Assembly: GCA_051657745.1 (NCBI GenBank)
Contig: JBOFLG010000169.1
Coordinates: 1 to 11,958, forward strand
Source: JBOFLG01 sp051657745
GTDB lineage: Bacteria; Actinomycetota; Actinomycetes; Actinomycetales; Dermatophilaceae
Direction: 5' to 3'
Length of the DNA: 11,958 bases
The position numbers were made by a program, and so were the translations under genes. The notes beneath the pieces were generated by a model that saw nothing but the letters and a program-made list of their open reading frames with translations, ran no database searches and was not told where the DNA came from. Shown in pieces: positions 1 to 6,353 of this stretch (within the stretch, counting starts at the first letter, position 1; every line of letters begins with the position of its first letter).

Positions 1-516
1 CACCAGCCACGCACCGACCGTCCGCGAGACCCCAGGGACACCACCGGCAGTGCCAGCCACACCCACCACCACCAGCCCCACGGCGGTAGCCACCGACGCC
101 TCGCCCACGAACGGAAGTGCCACGCTGGCCGCCACGAAGAGCACCACCACGACCAGGCCGAGCCACGGCTGGATCGCCGTCACCGCACCGAGCGCGCATG
201 CGGCTCCCTTCCCGCCCCGGCCACGCAGGAACGGGCTGTACATGTGGCCCACGACCACAGCCAGCCCGGTGACGAGGGCCGGCACCACGCCCACGGCTCG
301 CAGCACGAGCAGCGTCGGCAGGTACGCCTTGGTCACGTCAAGAGCCAGCACCAGGAGGCCCCACCCGCGGCCGAGCACCCGGCCGGCGTTGGTCGCGCCG
401 GGGTTGCCGGAGCCCGCCACCCGCACGTCCCGGCCGAGGGCTCGCGCGACGAGCACCGCCGGGTTCACCGCGCCGAGCGCGAACCCACCCGCGGCGACCA
501 GCAGCATCCGCACCAC
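1..516 (-). CDS. plsY: Glycerol-3-phosphate acyltransferase PlsY (partial, C-terminus beyond window)
   Basis: An integral membrane enzyme that transfers the acyl group of acyl-phosphate to glycerol-3-phosphate, giving lysophosphatidic acid, the first step of phospholipid synthesis. The visible 172 residues carry PlsY motif 1, GSGNPGATNAGR (about residues 35-46), and motif 2, GHMYSPFLRGRGGKGAA (about 90-106), whose glycine/lysine-rich end is the phosphate-binding loop. Long hydrophobic segments lie around these motifs (about 1-20, 53-90 and 108-150). The third motif (HRxNI type) would lie past the window edge, so this is a boundary cut, not a truncation. I chose the GTG at 516 because it follows the DegV stop by 18 nt, with GGGG at 527-530 as a weak ribosome-binding site; a second GTG at 513 and an ATG at 507 are alternatives. 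It is probably co-transcribed with the DegV-like and desaturase genes upstream. Family assignment is secure from two motifs. Confidence 0.93.
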   Translation of the reverse strand, partial: MVRMLLVAAGGFALGAVNPAVLVARALGRDVRVAGSGNPGATNAGRVLGRGWGLLVLALDVTKAYLPTLLVLRAVGVVPALVTGLAVVVGHMYSPFLRGRGGKGAACALGAVTAIQPWLGLVVVVLFVAASVALPFVGEASVATAVGLVVVGVAGTAGGVPGVSRTVGAWLV

Positions 517-534
517 GGTGAACTTACCCCGTAT

Positions 535-1398
535 TCAGTGGGCCAGTCGGGGCACGACCGCGACCGCCAGGGTGCCCGGCCCGACATGCGCCCCCACCAC
601 CGCGCCGAGCTCGACCAGGCCGATGGTGACCTGCGCGGGCAACTGGGCACGCAGCCGGCCGGCCAGCCGAGTGGCCCGCTCCGGGGAGTCTAGGTGCTGC
701 ACGGTGACATCGGCACCGGTTGCCCCGGCCGGCAAGCCGGCTACGGCGTCGGCCGCGAGTTCCTCGAGCCGGGCGATCGCCCGACCCGACGTACGCACCT
801 TCTCCAGAGGCACGATCCGCCCGTCGTGCAGCCCGAGGATGGGCTTGATCGCGAGCGCCGATCCGAGCAACGCACCGGCGGTACCGATCCGTCCGCCACG
901 CCGGAGGTATTCGAGGGTGTCGACGTAAAAGACCACCGTGGATGCCGTGCACGTACCGGTGACCAGGCGCGCCACGTCCTCGGCGACGGCACCGCCGGAT
1001 GCCGCCCGTGCCCCGGCGAGCACCGCGTGACCCATCGCCATCCCGAGGGAGCGGGAGTCGATGACGGTGACCGGGACCGGAGACCGAGCGGCGGCGAGCT
1101 CGGCCCCGCCAATGGTGCTCGACATCGCTCGGGACAGATGCACTGACACGACGGCGTCAGCCCCGGCGGCAGCACACGCCTCGTAGACCTGGGCGAAGGC
1201 GGCCGGCGACGGGCGGGATGTCGATACCGGCGTGAACCGCCGCAGCGCCTCGGCGACGCCGGCGGCTTCGACGTCAACGCCCTCGCGGTGCTCCCGGCCG
1301 CCGATAACAACGTGCAACGGCACGACCCGCACGCCGAACCGGTCGGCGAGATCGGCCGGCAGGTAGGCCGTGGAGTCGGTGACGAGCGCGGTGGGCAC
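535..1398 (-). CDS. DegV-family fatty-acid-binding protein (FakB-like)
   Basis: DegV-family proteins bind one fatty acid. In Gram-positive bacteria the characterised members (FakB) present it to the kinase FakA, which makes acyl-phosphate. The 287 residues show the family signatures in order: TDSTAYLP (7-14), TSRPSPAAF (60-68), HLSRAMSST (87-95), VIDSRSLGMAMG (112-123), TLEYLRRGGRIG (161-172), KPILGLHDG (185-193) and a C-terminal GAVVGAHVGPGTL (265-277) with the conserved His271. Length matches the usual ~280 residues. There is no signal peptide, so it is cytosolic. The start is a GTG (1396-1398), 27 nt after the desaturase stop, with no strong Shine-Dalgarno. It lies between an acyl-ACP desaturase and PlsY, which consumes acyl-phosphate, so a role in exogenous or recycled fatty-acid use fits. 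No FakA-like kinase is in the window, and the fatty-acid preference cannot be read from sequence. Confidence 0.93.
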   Translation of the reverse strand: MPTALVTDSTAYLPADLADRFGVRVVPLHVVIGGREHREGVDVEAAGVAEALRRFTPVSTSRPSPAAFAQVYEACAAAGADAVVSVHLSRAMSSTIGGAELAAARSPVPVTVIDSRSLGMAMGHAVLAGARAASGGAVAEDVARLVTGTCTASTVVFYVDTLEYLRRGGRIGTAGALLGSALAIKPILGLHDGRIVPLEKVRTSGRAIARLEELAADAVAGLPAGATGADVTVQHLDSPERATRLAGRLRAQLPAQVTIGLVELGAVVGAHVGPGTLAVAVVPRLAH

Positions 1399-1425
1399 GC
1401 TCGCAGGCTAGTACTGGCGGGCTCG

Positions 1426-2358
1426 TCATCCGGTCCGGGACGCGAGCTTGGCGGCACGTGCGGCACGCTTCTCCACGAACCGGGCCGCGTCGATGTCGAG
1501 CGCGCTGACGGTGGCTGCCAGCTCGTCACGGGCTGCCTCACCCTCGGGCCCGAGTCCGGTCAGGTCGAATATCCCCCACTGCCGCAGCAGCGGCGCGACG
1601 ATGTCGTCGTGGTGGATACGGAGGTCGTAAATGCCGGCCATCGCCATCTGCATGGCTTTGCGGCCGAACCCCGGAATGACTGCGCCCGGCATCTGGAAGG
1701 TCCGCACCTCGTCGGCGATGGCCCGCACCGTCTGGTCGGGGGTCAGTTCGAGCGCGGCCTGAATGATGTTGCGGTAGAAGATCATGTGCAGGTTCTCGTC
1801 CTTGGCCACCCGAGTCAGTAGCTTCTCGGCGAACGGCTCCTGGGTGTAGCGGCCGGTGTTGCGATGCGACACCCGGGTGGCGAGTTCCTGGAACGACACG
1901 TAGGCGCACATGCCCAGGAGTGGTTTGTCGCCCGTGTCGTACCCGGTCTGCATCGTGTCCATCCGGGCCCGTTCAAGTTCCTCAGGGTCCACGCCGCGGG
2001 TGACGAGCAGATAGTCGCGGATGCAGAACGCGTGGCGCCCTTCCTCCGCGGTCCACCGGCCGACCCATTCGCCCCACGCGCTGTCCCGGCCGAATGCCCG
2101 GTCGATCTCGCGGTGATAGCTCGGCAGGTTGTCCTCGGTGAGCAGGTTGACCTCGAGCGCGGTACGCGCGATCGGCGACAACTGACTCTGCTCGAGCGAC
2201 CACGGCTCACCACCGAGTTCGGCGAAGTCGCGGCCGAGTGACCACGGCACGTACTCGTGCGGCATCCACTCCTGCGCGGCGCTGAGGTGGCGGTCGAGAT
2301 TCTCGGCCACGACGGGCTCGAGCTCGGTGAGCAACTGGGTCGTCTCGAACTCGGCCAT
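1426..2358 (-). CDS. Acyl-ACP desaturase, soluble diiron type (DesA-like)
   Basis: A 310-residue member of the soluble ferritin-like acyl-ACP desaturases (plant stearoyl-ACP desaturase, mycobacterial DesA1/DesA2). These use a diiron centre, O2 and ferredoxin electrons to put a double bond into an acyl chain carried on acyl carrier protein. The two iron-binding ExxH motifs are clear: EEGRH (105-109) and DENLH (187-191). Other carboxylate ligands are probably Glu75 in LLTEDNLPSYH and Glu158 in SFQELA. There are no membrane segments, which separates it from the membrane-bound desaturases. The ATG at 2356-2358 has a good Shine-Dalgarno, GAGGAG at 2364-2369. It heads the desaturase-DegV-PlsY run, and a 144-nt gap with a hairpin separates it from the upstream aminotransferase gene, so it probably has its own promoter. 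Substrate chain length and double-bond position cannot be told from sequence. Confidence 0.94.
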   Translation of the reverse strand: MAEFETTQLLTELEPVVAENLDRHLSAAQEWMPHEYVPWSLGRDFAELGGEPWSLEQSQLSPIARTALEVNLLTEDNLPSYHREIDRAFGRDSAWGEWVGRWTAEEGRHAFCIRDYLLVTRGVDPEELERARMDTMQTGYDTGDKPLLGMCAYVSFQELATRVSHRNTGRYTQEPFAEKLLTRVAKDENLHMIFYRNIIQAALELTPDQTVRAIADEVRTFQMPGAVIPGFGRKAMQMAMAGIYDLRIHHDDIVAPLLRQWGIFDLTGLGPEGEAARDELAATVSALDIDAARFVEKRAARAAKLASRTG

Positions 2359-2477
2359 CAGTTCTCCTCAGGTGGATGGGGCACGGCAGCACCCACCATC
2401 CCATCACGGTACCGGTGGTGCGCACGAGACCGGATAGCGAGGCCCGACGACGGTGCCGCACGGTGGGGTCGCGCACC

Positions 2478-2494
2478 GGCCGCTCGTGGCGGCC
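2478..2494 (-). terminator. Candidate hairpin after the aminotransferase gene
   Basis: A perfect inverted repeat, GGCCGC-TCGTG-GCGGCC on the plus strand (6-bp GC stem, 5-nt loop), begins 8 nt after the stop codon of the class V aminotransferase gene. Its position suits a transcript end, but no U-run follows, so it may instead be a pause or mRNA-stabilising hairpin. It lies in the 144-nt gap before the desaturase gene. Confidence 0.3.
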
Positions 2495-2502
2495 CGCGGC
2501 GA

Positions 2503-3990
2503 CTACCAGGGCAGCGAGATGTCGAGCTCACCCGAGTCGTGCACCGGGCGCCATCCTCGGTCGTCATAGATGTACTCCGACCGTGGGCCGCGAGCTGCCA
2601 GTTGCGTCACGGCATCGAGCAGCCGGTCGACGTGCTCGGTGGTACTCGCCAGGCCCGCACTCGCCCGGATCGCCGTCTCATGGACGGTGTCGTCGTCGCC
2701 GAGGAGGGCATCGACAAGCCGGTGAGCGCAGAACTTCCCGGCGCGGACCCCGATGCCGTGCTCGGCCGACAGCGCGGCAGCCACGAGACCGCTGTCCAGG
2801 CCGTCGATGGTGAAGGTCGCCACCGGGCCGCGCTCGTGCGCCTCGGCAAAGAGCGAGTACGTCCGGACCCCCCGGATCGCCCGCAGCCCGTCAAGCAGCC
2901 GGGTCGCCAGTCGAGCCTCGTGTGCCTCGATCGCGGCCCGGTGTTGGCGGAACGTCGCGCAGGCCGCGGCCAGCCCCACCGCACCGAGCACGTTGGGGCT
3001 GCCGGCCTCGTGCCGGGCCGAACCACTGGCCCAGGTCGTGCCGCTCGCGGTCACCGACGAGGTGGCGCCGCCGCCGATGAGGTAGGGCCGAGCGGCATCC
3101 AGCCAGTCCCGCCGGCCCACCAGCGCCCCGGCGCCAAACGGAGCGTGCATCTTGTGCCCGGAGAACACCAGCCAGTCGGCCCGAAGGTTCTCCAGATCAA
3201 CCCGCCGATGCGCCACCAACTGCGCCGCATCAACGAGCACCCGGGCACCATGTCGACGCGCGAGCCCAGCCAGCCGCCGGACTGGCCACAATTCACCGGT
3301 GACGTTTGAGGCACCAGACAGCACCACCAGTACGGGACGCGGGGTGGCCCCGGCCCCGGCCCGGAGCGAGCGAAGTGCCTCGCCCAGCAGCATCTCGGCA
3401 TCGGCGACGCTGTGCGGCACTCGCAGACGCACCGCCGAGCCGGCCGGCCAGGGCAGCAGGCTCGCGTGATGTTCGGACTCGAACACCACCACGCTGGTCC
3501 CCCGCGGGAGCGCGCGCGCCAGCAGATTCACGGCATCGGTGGTGTTGCGGGCAAACACCGCGACGTCGTCCTTGCGTGCGCCAACGAACCGCGCCACTTC
3601 CTCTCGCGCGGCCTCGTAGTACCGGCTGGTGACGCGGGAAAGCCAGCCGGTACCGCGGTGCACGCTCGAGTAGGTTTCGGAGGCAACCTCGACCGCTCGG
3701 GCGACGCGTTCCAGCGGCGGCGTCGACGCGGCGTGGTCGAGATCGGCGTACTCGACGGTGGTCCCCCAGACGGTCGGAACCGCCTTGGGCCGGATGACGC
3801 CCGGCAGCGTCCCAGCGCTCCCGGCGGTGCCTTCGGTGCGCGTCGGCCGTGCGGTTCGGGCCGGTTCGGGCGTGACACTCGCGTCCGAACCTGCCGGTGG
3901 CTCGGCGGGCGACTCTTCCTGATCCGCCGCACCAGATCGGCGCAGACGGGTGAGTGCACGTCGCCGGATCACGTCGCGCGTGGACTCCAT
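2503..3990 (-). CDS. Class V aminotransferase, SufS-like cysteine desulfurase/selenocysteine-lyase family
   Basis: A PLP enzyme of the aminotransferase class V / cysteine desulfurase fold, 495 residues from the chosen start. Visible are EHHAS (about residues 173-177), the PLP-contacting Asp in VLVDAAQ (Asp254), the Schiff-base lysine in SGHKMHAPFGAGAL (Lys280), and AGKFCAHRL (about 417-425). Cys421 in the last occupies the place of the catalytic Cys of SufS-type desulfurases. Two regions are unusual: a ~70-residue Pro/Ala/Glu-rich N-terminal part before the catalytic domain, and a ~25-residue C-terminal tail rich in Tyr, Asp and Trp. I chose ATG 3988-3990 because the frame stays open upstream to 4227 only by running through the riboswitch. 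The Shine-Dalgarno is weak, and GTG 3970-3972, with GGAG ~12 nt before it, is an alternative. SAM-riboswitch control suggests sulfur, cysteine or methionine metabolism. No suf genes adjoin, so it is probably not the housekeeping SufS. Family is certain; substrate is not. Confidence 0.85.
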   Translation of the reverse strand: MESTRDVIRRRALTRLRRSGAADQEESPAEPPAGSDASVTPEPARTARPTRTEGTAGSAGTLPGVIRPKAVPTVWGTTVEYADLDHAASTPPLERVARAVEVASETYSSVHRGTGWLSRVTSRYYEAAREEVARFVGARKDDVAVFARNTTDAVNLLARALPRGTSVVVFESEHHASLLPWPAGSAVRLRVPHSVADAEMLLGEALRSLRAGAGATPRPVLVVLSGASNVTGELWPVRRLAGLARRHGARVLVDAAQLVAHRRVDLENLRADWLVFSGHKMHAPFGAGALVGRRDWLDAARPYLIGGGATSSVTASGTTWASGSARHEAGSPNVLGAVGLAAACATFRQHRAAIEAHEARLATRLLDGLRAIRGVRTYSLFAEAHERGPVATFTIDGLDSGLVAAALSAEHGIGVRAGKFCAHRLVDALLGDDDTVHETAIRASAGLASTTEHVDRLLDAVTQLAARGPRSEYIYDDRGWRPVHDSGELDISLPW

Positions 3991-4079
3991 CGCGCGAGGC
4001 TGGTCGGCATCGGCTGGTCGGTGGGTGTGGGCGATAGTTATCTCGGCTCCCCGGCTACTCGTGGACCCCGAGTCGAAGA

Positions 4080-4197
4080 TCGGGACCCGCGCTTGCCAAC
4101 GCCGCTGCGGCGCCGACCTTGTCGTCACCCGGAGCACCCCACCGCGGCGGAGGGTTGCCGGCCAGCAAGCCGGGGCTTGGCGCTGACACTCATGACC
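4080..4197 (-). promoter_or_regulatory. SAM riboswitch, SAM-IV-like
   Basis: Read on the minus strand, this leader carries the conserved SAM-clan core in order: GGTCATGAG at the 5' end (4197-4189), a hairpin AAGCC/GGCTT, the box GCCGGCAACC, then GGGGTGCTCCGGGTGACGAC. GTCAT near the 5' end can pair with GTGAC (with a G-U) to close the P1 stem. A 3' hairpin, CGCCG-CAG-CGGCG, follows around 4107-4119, as expected of the extra 3' elements of the SAM-IV class known from actinobacteria. SAM binding normally turns such genes down. The aptamer ends about 90 nt before the ATG of the class V aminotransferase, and a 5-bp hairpin ACTCG/CGAGT lies in that spacer. I see no terminator with a U-run, so control is more likely at translation initiation. 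SAM clan is very likely; SAM-IV rather than SAM-I is probable. The 3' boundary is approximate. Confidence 0.85.
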
Positions 4198-4210
4198 TTT
4201 CGCGGGCAGA

Positions 4211-4240
4211 AACTTACGGCATATCACACGGCGGGGTCAG
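4211..4240 (-). promoter_or_regulatory. Candidate promoter of the riboswitch-controlled gene
   Basis: On the minus strand, CTGACC (4240-4235, 4/6 match to TTGACA) is followed after 18 nt by TAAGTT (4216-4211, fits TANNNT). Transcription would begin near 4204, a few bases before the riboswitch 5' end at 4197. This placement is the main support; the hexamers alone are weak. Confidence 0.45.
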
Positions 4241-4319
4241 TCGGCATCCACAACGCGAGACAACCACGATCAGAGATGACTCCGCCAGCGGCGGTAGTCA
4301 AACATAGTGCCGACGGGGT

Positions 4320-4559
4320 TCAGCCGCCGGGTGTCACCGTCACCGTCGGGCCCGGCGCTGTCGTGACACAGACTCCGCCCTGAAGCACCCATCGGTTCGG
4401 GCACGCGGCCGGCACGGTGGTGGTGGTGCGAGGCACCGGGAGCGACGTCGGCGGTGCGGGGGTGGGCACGGGCTCCGACGGCGACAGCGTCAGATAGGCG
4501 AGGACCGCCACCCCGAGTCCGGCGCATACTCCCACGACCACCGCCCTGATCATCGACAC
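4320..4559 (-). CDS. Small membrane-anchored or secreted Pro/Thr-rich hypothetical protein
   Basis: A 79-residue ORF with strong G/C at third positions. It has one hydrophobic segment near the N-terminus (GVCAGLGVAVLAYLTL), then a Pro/Thr/Ser-rich stretch, then CPNRWVLQGGVC, in which two Cys are 11 residues apart with a Trp between, and a Thr/Val/Pro tail. It is predicted to sit in the membrane with its C-terminal part outside, where the two Cys could form a disulfide. GGAGG (4565-4569) lies 5 nt before the GTG at 4557-4559 and 11 nt before an ATG at 4551-4553; either could be the start. The frame is open further upstream, but the Shine-Dalgarno argues against it. It ends 80 nt before the riboswitch promoter and is divergent from the redox operon. 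I do not recognise a family; a role at the cell envelope is inference. Confidence 0.6.
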   Translation of the reverse strand: MSMIRAVVVGVCAGLGVAVLAYLTLSPSEPVPTPAPPTSLPVPRTTTTVPAACPNRWVLQGGVCVTTAPGPTVTVTPGG

Positions 4560-4648
4560 CGTGACCTCCAGCACTCTCGAACTATTCCAGTGCGGCAACG
4601 ACACCAGCCAACCCACGTAACCCCTGGCAATCGGCTCCGGTCCGGACC

Positions 4649-4677
4649 GCGACAACGGTGGCGGCCGACGATACACT
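4649..4677 (+). promoter_or_regulatory. Candidate promoter of the flavin/heme redox operon
   Basis: GCGACA (4649-4654, shares GACA with TTGACA) and TACACT (4672-4677, fits TANNNT) are 17 nt apart, giving a start near 4684 and a ~100-nt leader before the first gene. The spacing is ideal but the -35 is weak. It lies in the 223-nt divergent gap 4560-4782, in which I saw no other promoter-like pair. Confidence 0.35.
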
Positions 4678-4782
4678 CGGCCCTCCGGTGCCAGGCCGCC
4701 CCGATTCGCCCGCGCCACCCGCCACCCACCACGCCCGCGCCACCCTCATTGTCCCGCCTGTTTTCTGAAGGGAGGCGAGCAC

Positions 4783-5388
4783 GTGCGACCACTACTCAAT
4801 GCCCGCCAGCGCGACCGTTCGCGTGCGCTCCTCGGTGCGCTGAGCGGCACGGTTGCCGCGGTTGCTGTTGGTTCCACCGGCGCCCTTGCCGCCGTCGTGG
4901 CGCGGGAGAGTCACGACGAGGAGGTGGCTCGAGCCGAAGCGAAGGCCGCCGCGCAGGCAGCGGCGAGCCGCGAGCACCACTCCGCCCTCGTGGAGTGGGC
5001 GCGCAGGAACCCGGTGACGGTGGCGACGCCTCGCCCGACGCGTACCGTGATCGGGCCGGAAGTTCTCGTCGAGGCGTCTGGAGCGGGGTCAGCGACTCCG
5101 GGATCAGCCGCTCGGGGGTCAGCGGCTCGGGCTGCTGAGCAGACCGGCCGAGCCGGCGGCGGGTCGGTCCGGGGCGCGAAGAAGTCCGGAGGGGGTTCGG
5201 GCGACGTGTCCACGGTCCCCGGTGGCAGCCCAGGCGGATCCGAAGCCCCGGACCAGTCGCCGACGGCCGCACCACCACCCACCACGCCACCTCCGCCGCC
5301 ATCCAGCACACCTCCGCCACCTCCGCCACCGCCGCCAGCACCGCCACCGCCGCCACCGAGCCCCCCGGTGACGAGCACCGGGTCATGA
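4783..5388 (+). CDS. Proline-rich membrane-anchored hypothetical protein, first gene of redox operon
   Basis: A 201-residue protein of unknown function. Residues 1-15 are basic, 16-41 form a hydrophobic signal or anchor segment, and 42-75 are charged and Ala-rich with helical, possibly coiled-coil character (DEEVARAEAKAAAQAAASRE). Then comes a low-complexity Gly/Ser/Ala region and a Pro-rich tail (about 164-195) with a run of nine prolines, as in wall-spanning linkers. The GTG at 4783 is fixed by AAGGGAGG (4768-4775) 7 nt upstream. Its stop overlaps the apbE ATG (ATGA, 5385-5388), so the two are translationally coupled. No FMN-binding domain, heme motif or cysteine is present. By position it could be the extracytoplasmic partner of the electron-transfer chain, but nothing in the sequence shows catalysis. 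SGAGSAT (99-105) loosely resembles the flavinylation motif (S/T)GA(S/T) but does not match it. Confidence 0.75.
   Translation: MRPLLNARQRDRSRALLGALSGTVAAVAVGSTGALAAVVARESHDEEVARAEAKAAAQAAASREHHSALVEWARRNPVTVATPRPTRTVIGPEVLVEASGAGSATPGSAARGSAARAAEQTGRAGGGSVRGAKKSGGGSGDVSTVPGGSPGGSEAPDQSPTAAPPPTTPPPPPSSTPPPPPPPPPAPPPPPPSPPVTSTGS
5086..5130 (+). repeat. Three imperfect 15-bp tandem repeats inside the Pro-rich protein gene
   Basis: Three consecutive 15-bp units (gggtcagcgactccg, ggatcagccgctcgg, gggtcagcggctcgg) encode GSATP, GSAAR and GSAAR. The period is a multiple of three, so copy-number change would lengthen or shorten the linker without a frameshift. Confidence 0.7.
5272..5367 (+). repeat. 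CCN-rich low-complexity tract encoding poly-proline
   Basis: Short CCA/CCT/CCG-type units repeat across about 96 bp and encode a Pro-rich tail of the first redox-operon protein, with runs of nine and six prolines broken by Ala, Ser and Thr. The tract ends 17 nt before the coupled apbE start codon. The bases are almost all C and G on one strand, prone to slippage. Confidence 0.85.
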
Positions 5389-6353
5389 CCGCGGTCGGCG
5401 CCCCAGGCCGCCGGCCTACCGCCGACCCACACGAACGCCACGAGACGCGGTCGTGGGCGGCGCTCGGCACCTACGTGGAGGTGAGCGCGGCCGGCGACCT
5501 CGTCGACTCCGCTGCCGCCATCGTCACGCAGGTACTCGCCGAGGTAGATGCGGCATACAGCCGGTTCCGGCCGGACAGCGACCTAGAGCGCGCCAACACC
5601 ACCGCAGGACCGGTCACGGTCGCGCCGGTGACTGTGGCCGCGGTGCGGCTGGCGCTGGAGGCGGCCCGCGCCACCGACGGACTCGTCGACCCCACCCTGG
5701 GCGGCGTGCTAGCCGGCGCAGGCTACGACCGCACGTTCGCGCTCGTTCCGGCCGACGACCCATCGCCCGCCTCCGTACCGGTGCGGTCAGGGTCCTGGAT
5801 GGACGTGGTCGTCACCGACACCACTATTACCGTCCCACCCGGTGCGGCTCTCGACCTCGGCGCGACCGGGAAGGGGTTCGCCGCCGACCTCGCGGCACTG
5901 ACCGTTGCAGACCGGCTGGGGGCGCCGGTCCTGGTCGGCGTGGGAGGTGACCTGCGGGTAGCCGGGCCACCGGCGCCGGCGCACCGGGTGGTCGTCGGGC
6001 ACAGCGTGGCCGACCTCGCGGCCGGCGGTGAACACCTCGAGATCGTCCTCAGGCATGGCGGGCTGGCGACATCCAGCACGTCAGCACGACGGTGGCGCAG
6101 AGGCGGGCGCCAATGGCATCACCTCGTTGACCCTCGGAGCGGGGCTCCCGCCATCGGGCCGTGGCGCACCGTGACCGCGCTCGGTCACACAGCCACCGCC
6201 GCCAACACCGCCAGCACCGCCGCCATCGTCCTCGGGTCCGCAGCACCGGACTGGCTCGCCGACCGGCACGTCGCCGCGCGGCTGGTCACCGACGACAACC
6301 GCGTCGTTCGTACCCCGGCGTGGGACGCCGCCGGCATCGAGGTGCAGCGGTGA
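5385..6353 (+). CDS. apbE: FAD:protein FMN transferase, ApbE family
   Basis: ApbE enzymes use FAD and Mg2+ to attach FMN covalently to a Ser/Thr of target proteins in electron-transfer systems. The 322 residues show WAALGTYVEV (24-33), SRFRPDSDLERAN (59-71), DLGATGKGFAAD (157-168), VGVGGDLR (184-191), HHLVDPRSGAP (245-255) and TATAANTASTAAIVLG (269-284). No signal peptide or lipobox is visible, so it is predicted to be cytosolic, unlike many ApbE proteins that work outside the membrane. In the last motif the usual Mg-binding Asp is Asn274, while the Thr four residues later (Thr278) is kept. Start ATG 5385 overlaps the preceding stop by 4 nt, and the stop overlaps the next GTG start (GTGA). 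Its target is not obvious: no FMN-binding-domain protein is in the operon. Family assignment is secure; activity with Asn274 is uncertain. Confidence 0.93.
   Translation: MTAVGAPGRRPTADPHERHETRSWAALGTYVEVSAAGDLVDSAAAIVTQVLAEVDAAYSRFRPDSDLERANTTAGPVTVAPVTVAAVRLALEAARATDGLVDPTLGGVLAGAGYDRTFALVPADDPSPASVPVRSGSWMDVVVTDTTITVPPGAALDLGATGKGFAADLAALTVADRLGAPVLVGVGGDLRVAGPPAPAHRVVVGHSVADLAAGGEHLEIVLRHGGLATSSTSARRWRRGGRQWHHLVDPRSGAPAIGPWRTVTALGHTATAANTASTAAIVLGSAAPDWLADRHVAARLVTDDNRVVRTPAWDAAGIEVQR

Noticed and set aside
2400..2440. Promoter for the desaturase gene around TACCGT on the minus strand
   Set aside because: The -10-like hexamer fits TANNNT but there is no convincing -35 and such hexamers are common; not listed as a feature.
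2257..3309. A 350-codon open frame on the plus strand
   Set aside because: It lies opposite the aminotransferase and desaturase genes; composition is of the shadow type with no recognisable domain.
3991..4227. N-terminal extension of the class V aminotransferase frame
   Set aside because: The extra codons are the riboswitch and its spacer read as protein. The conserved RNA core explains this sequence better.
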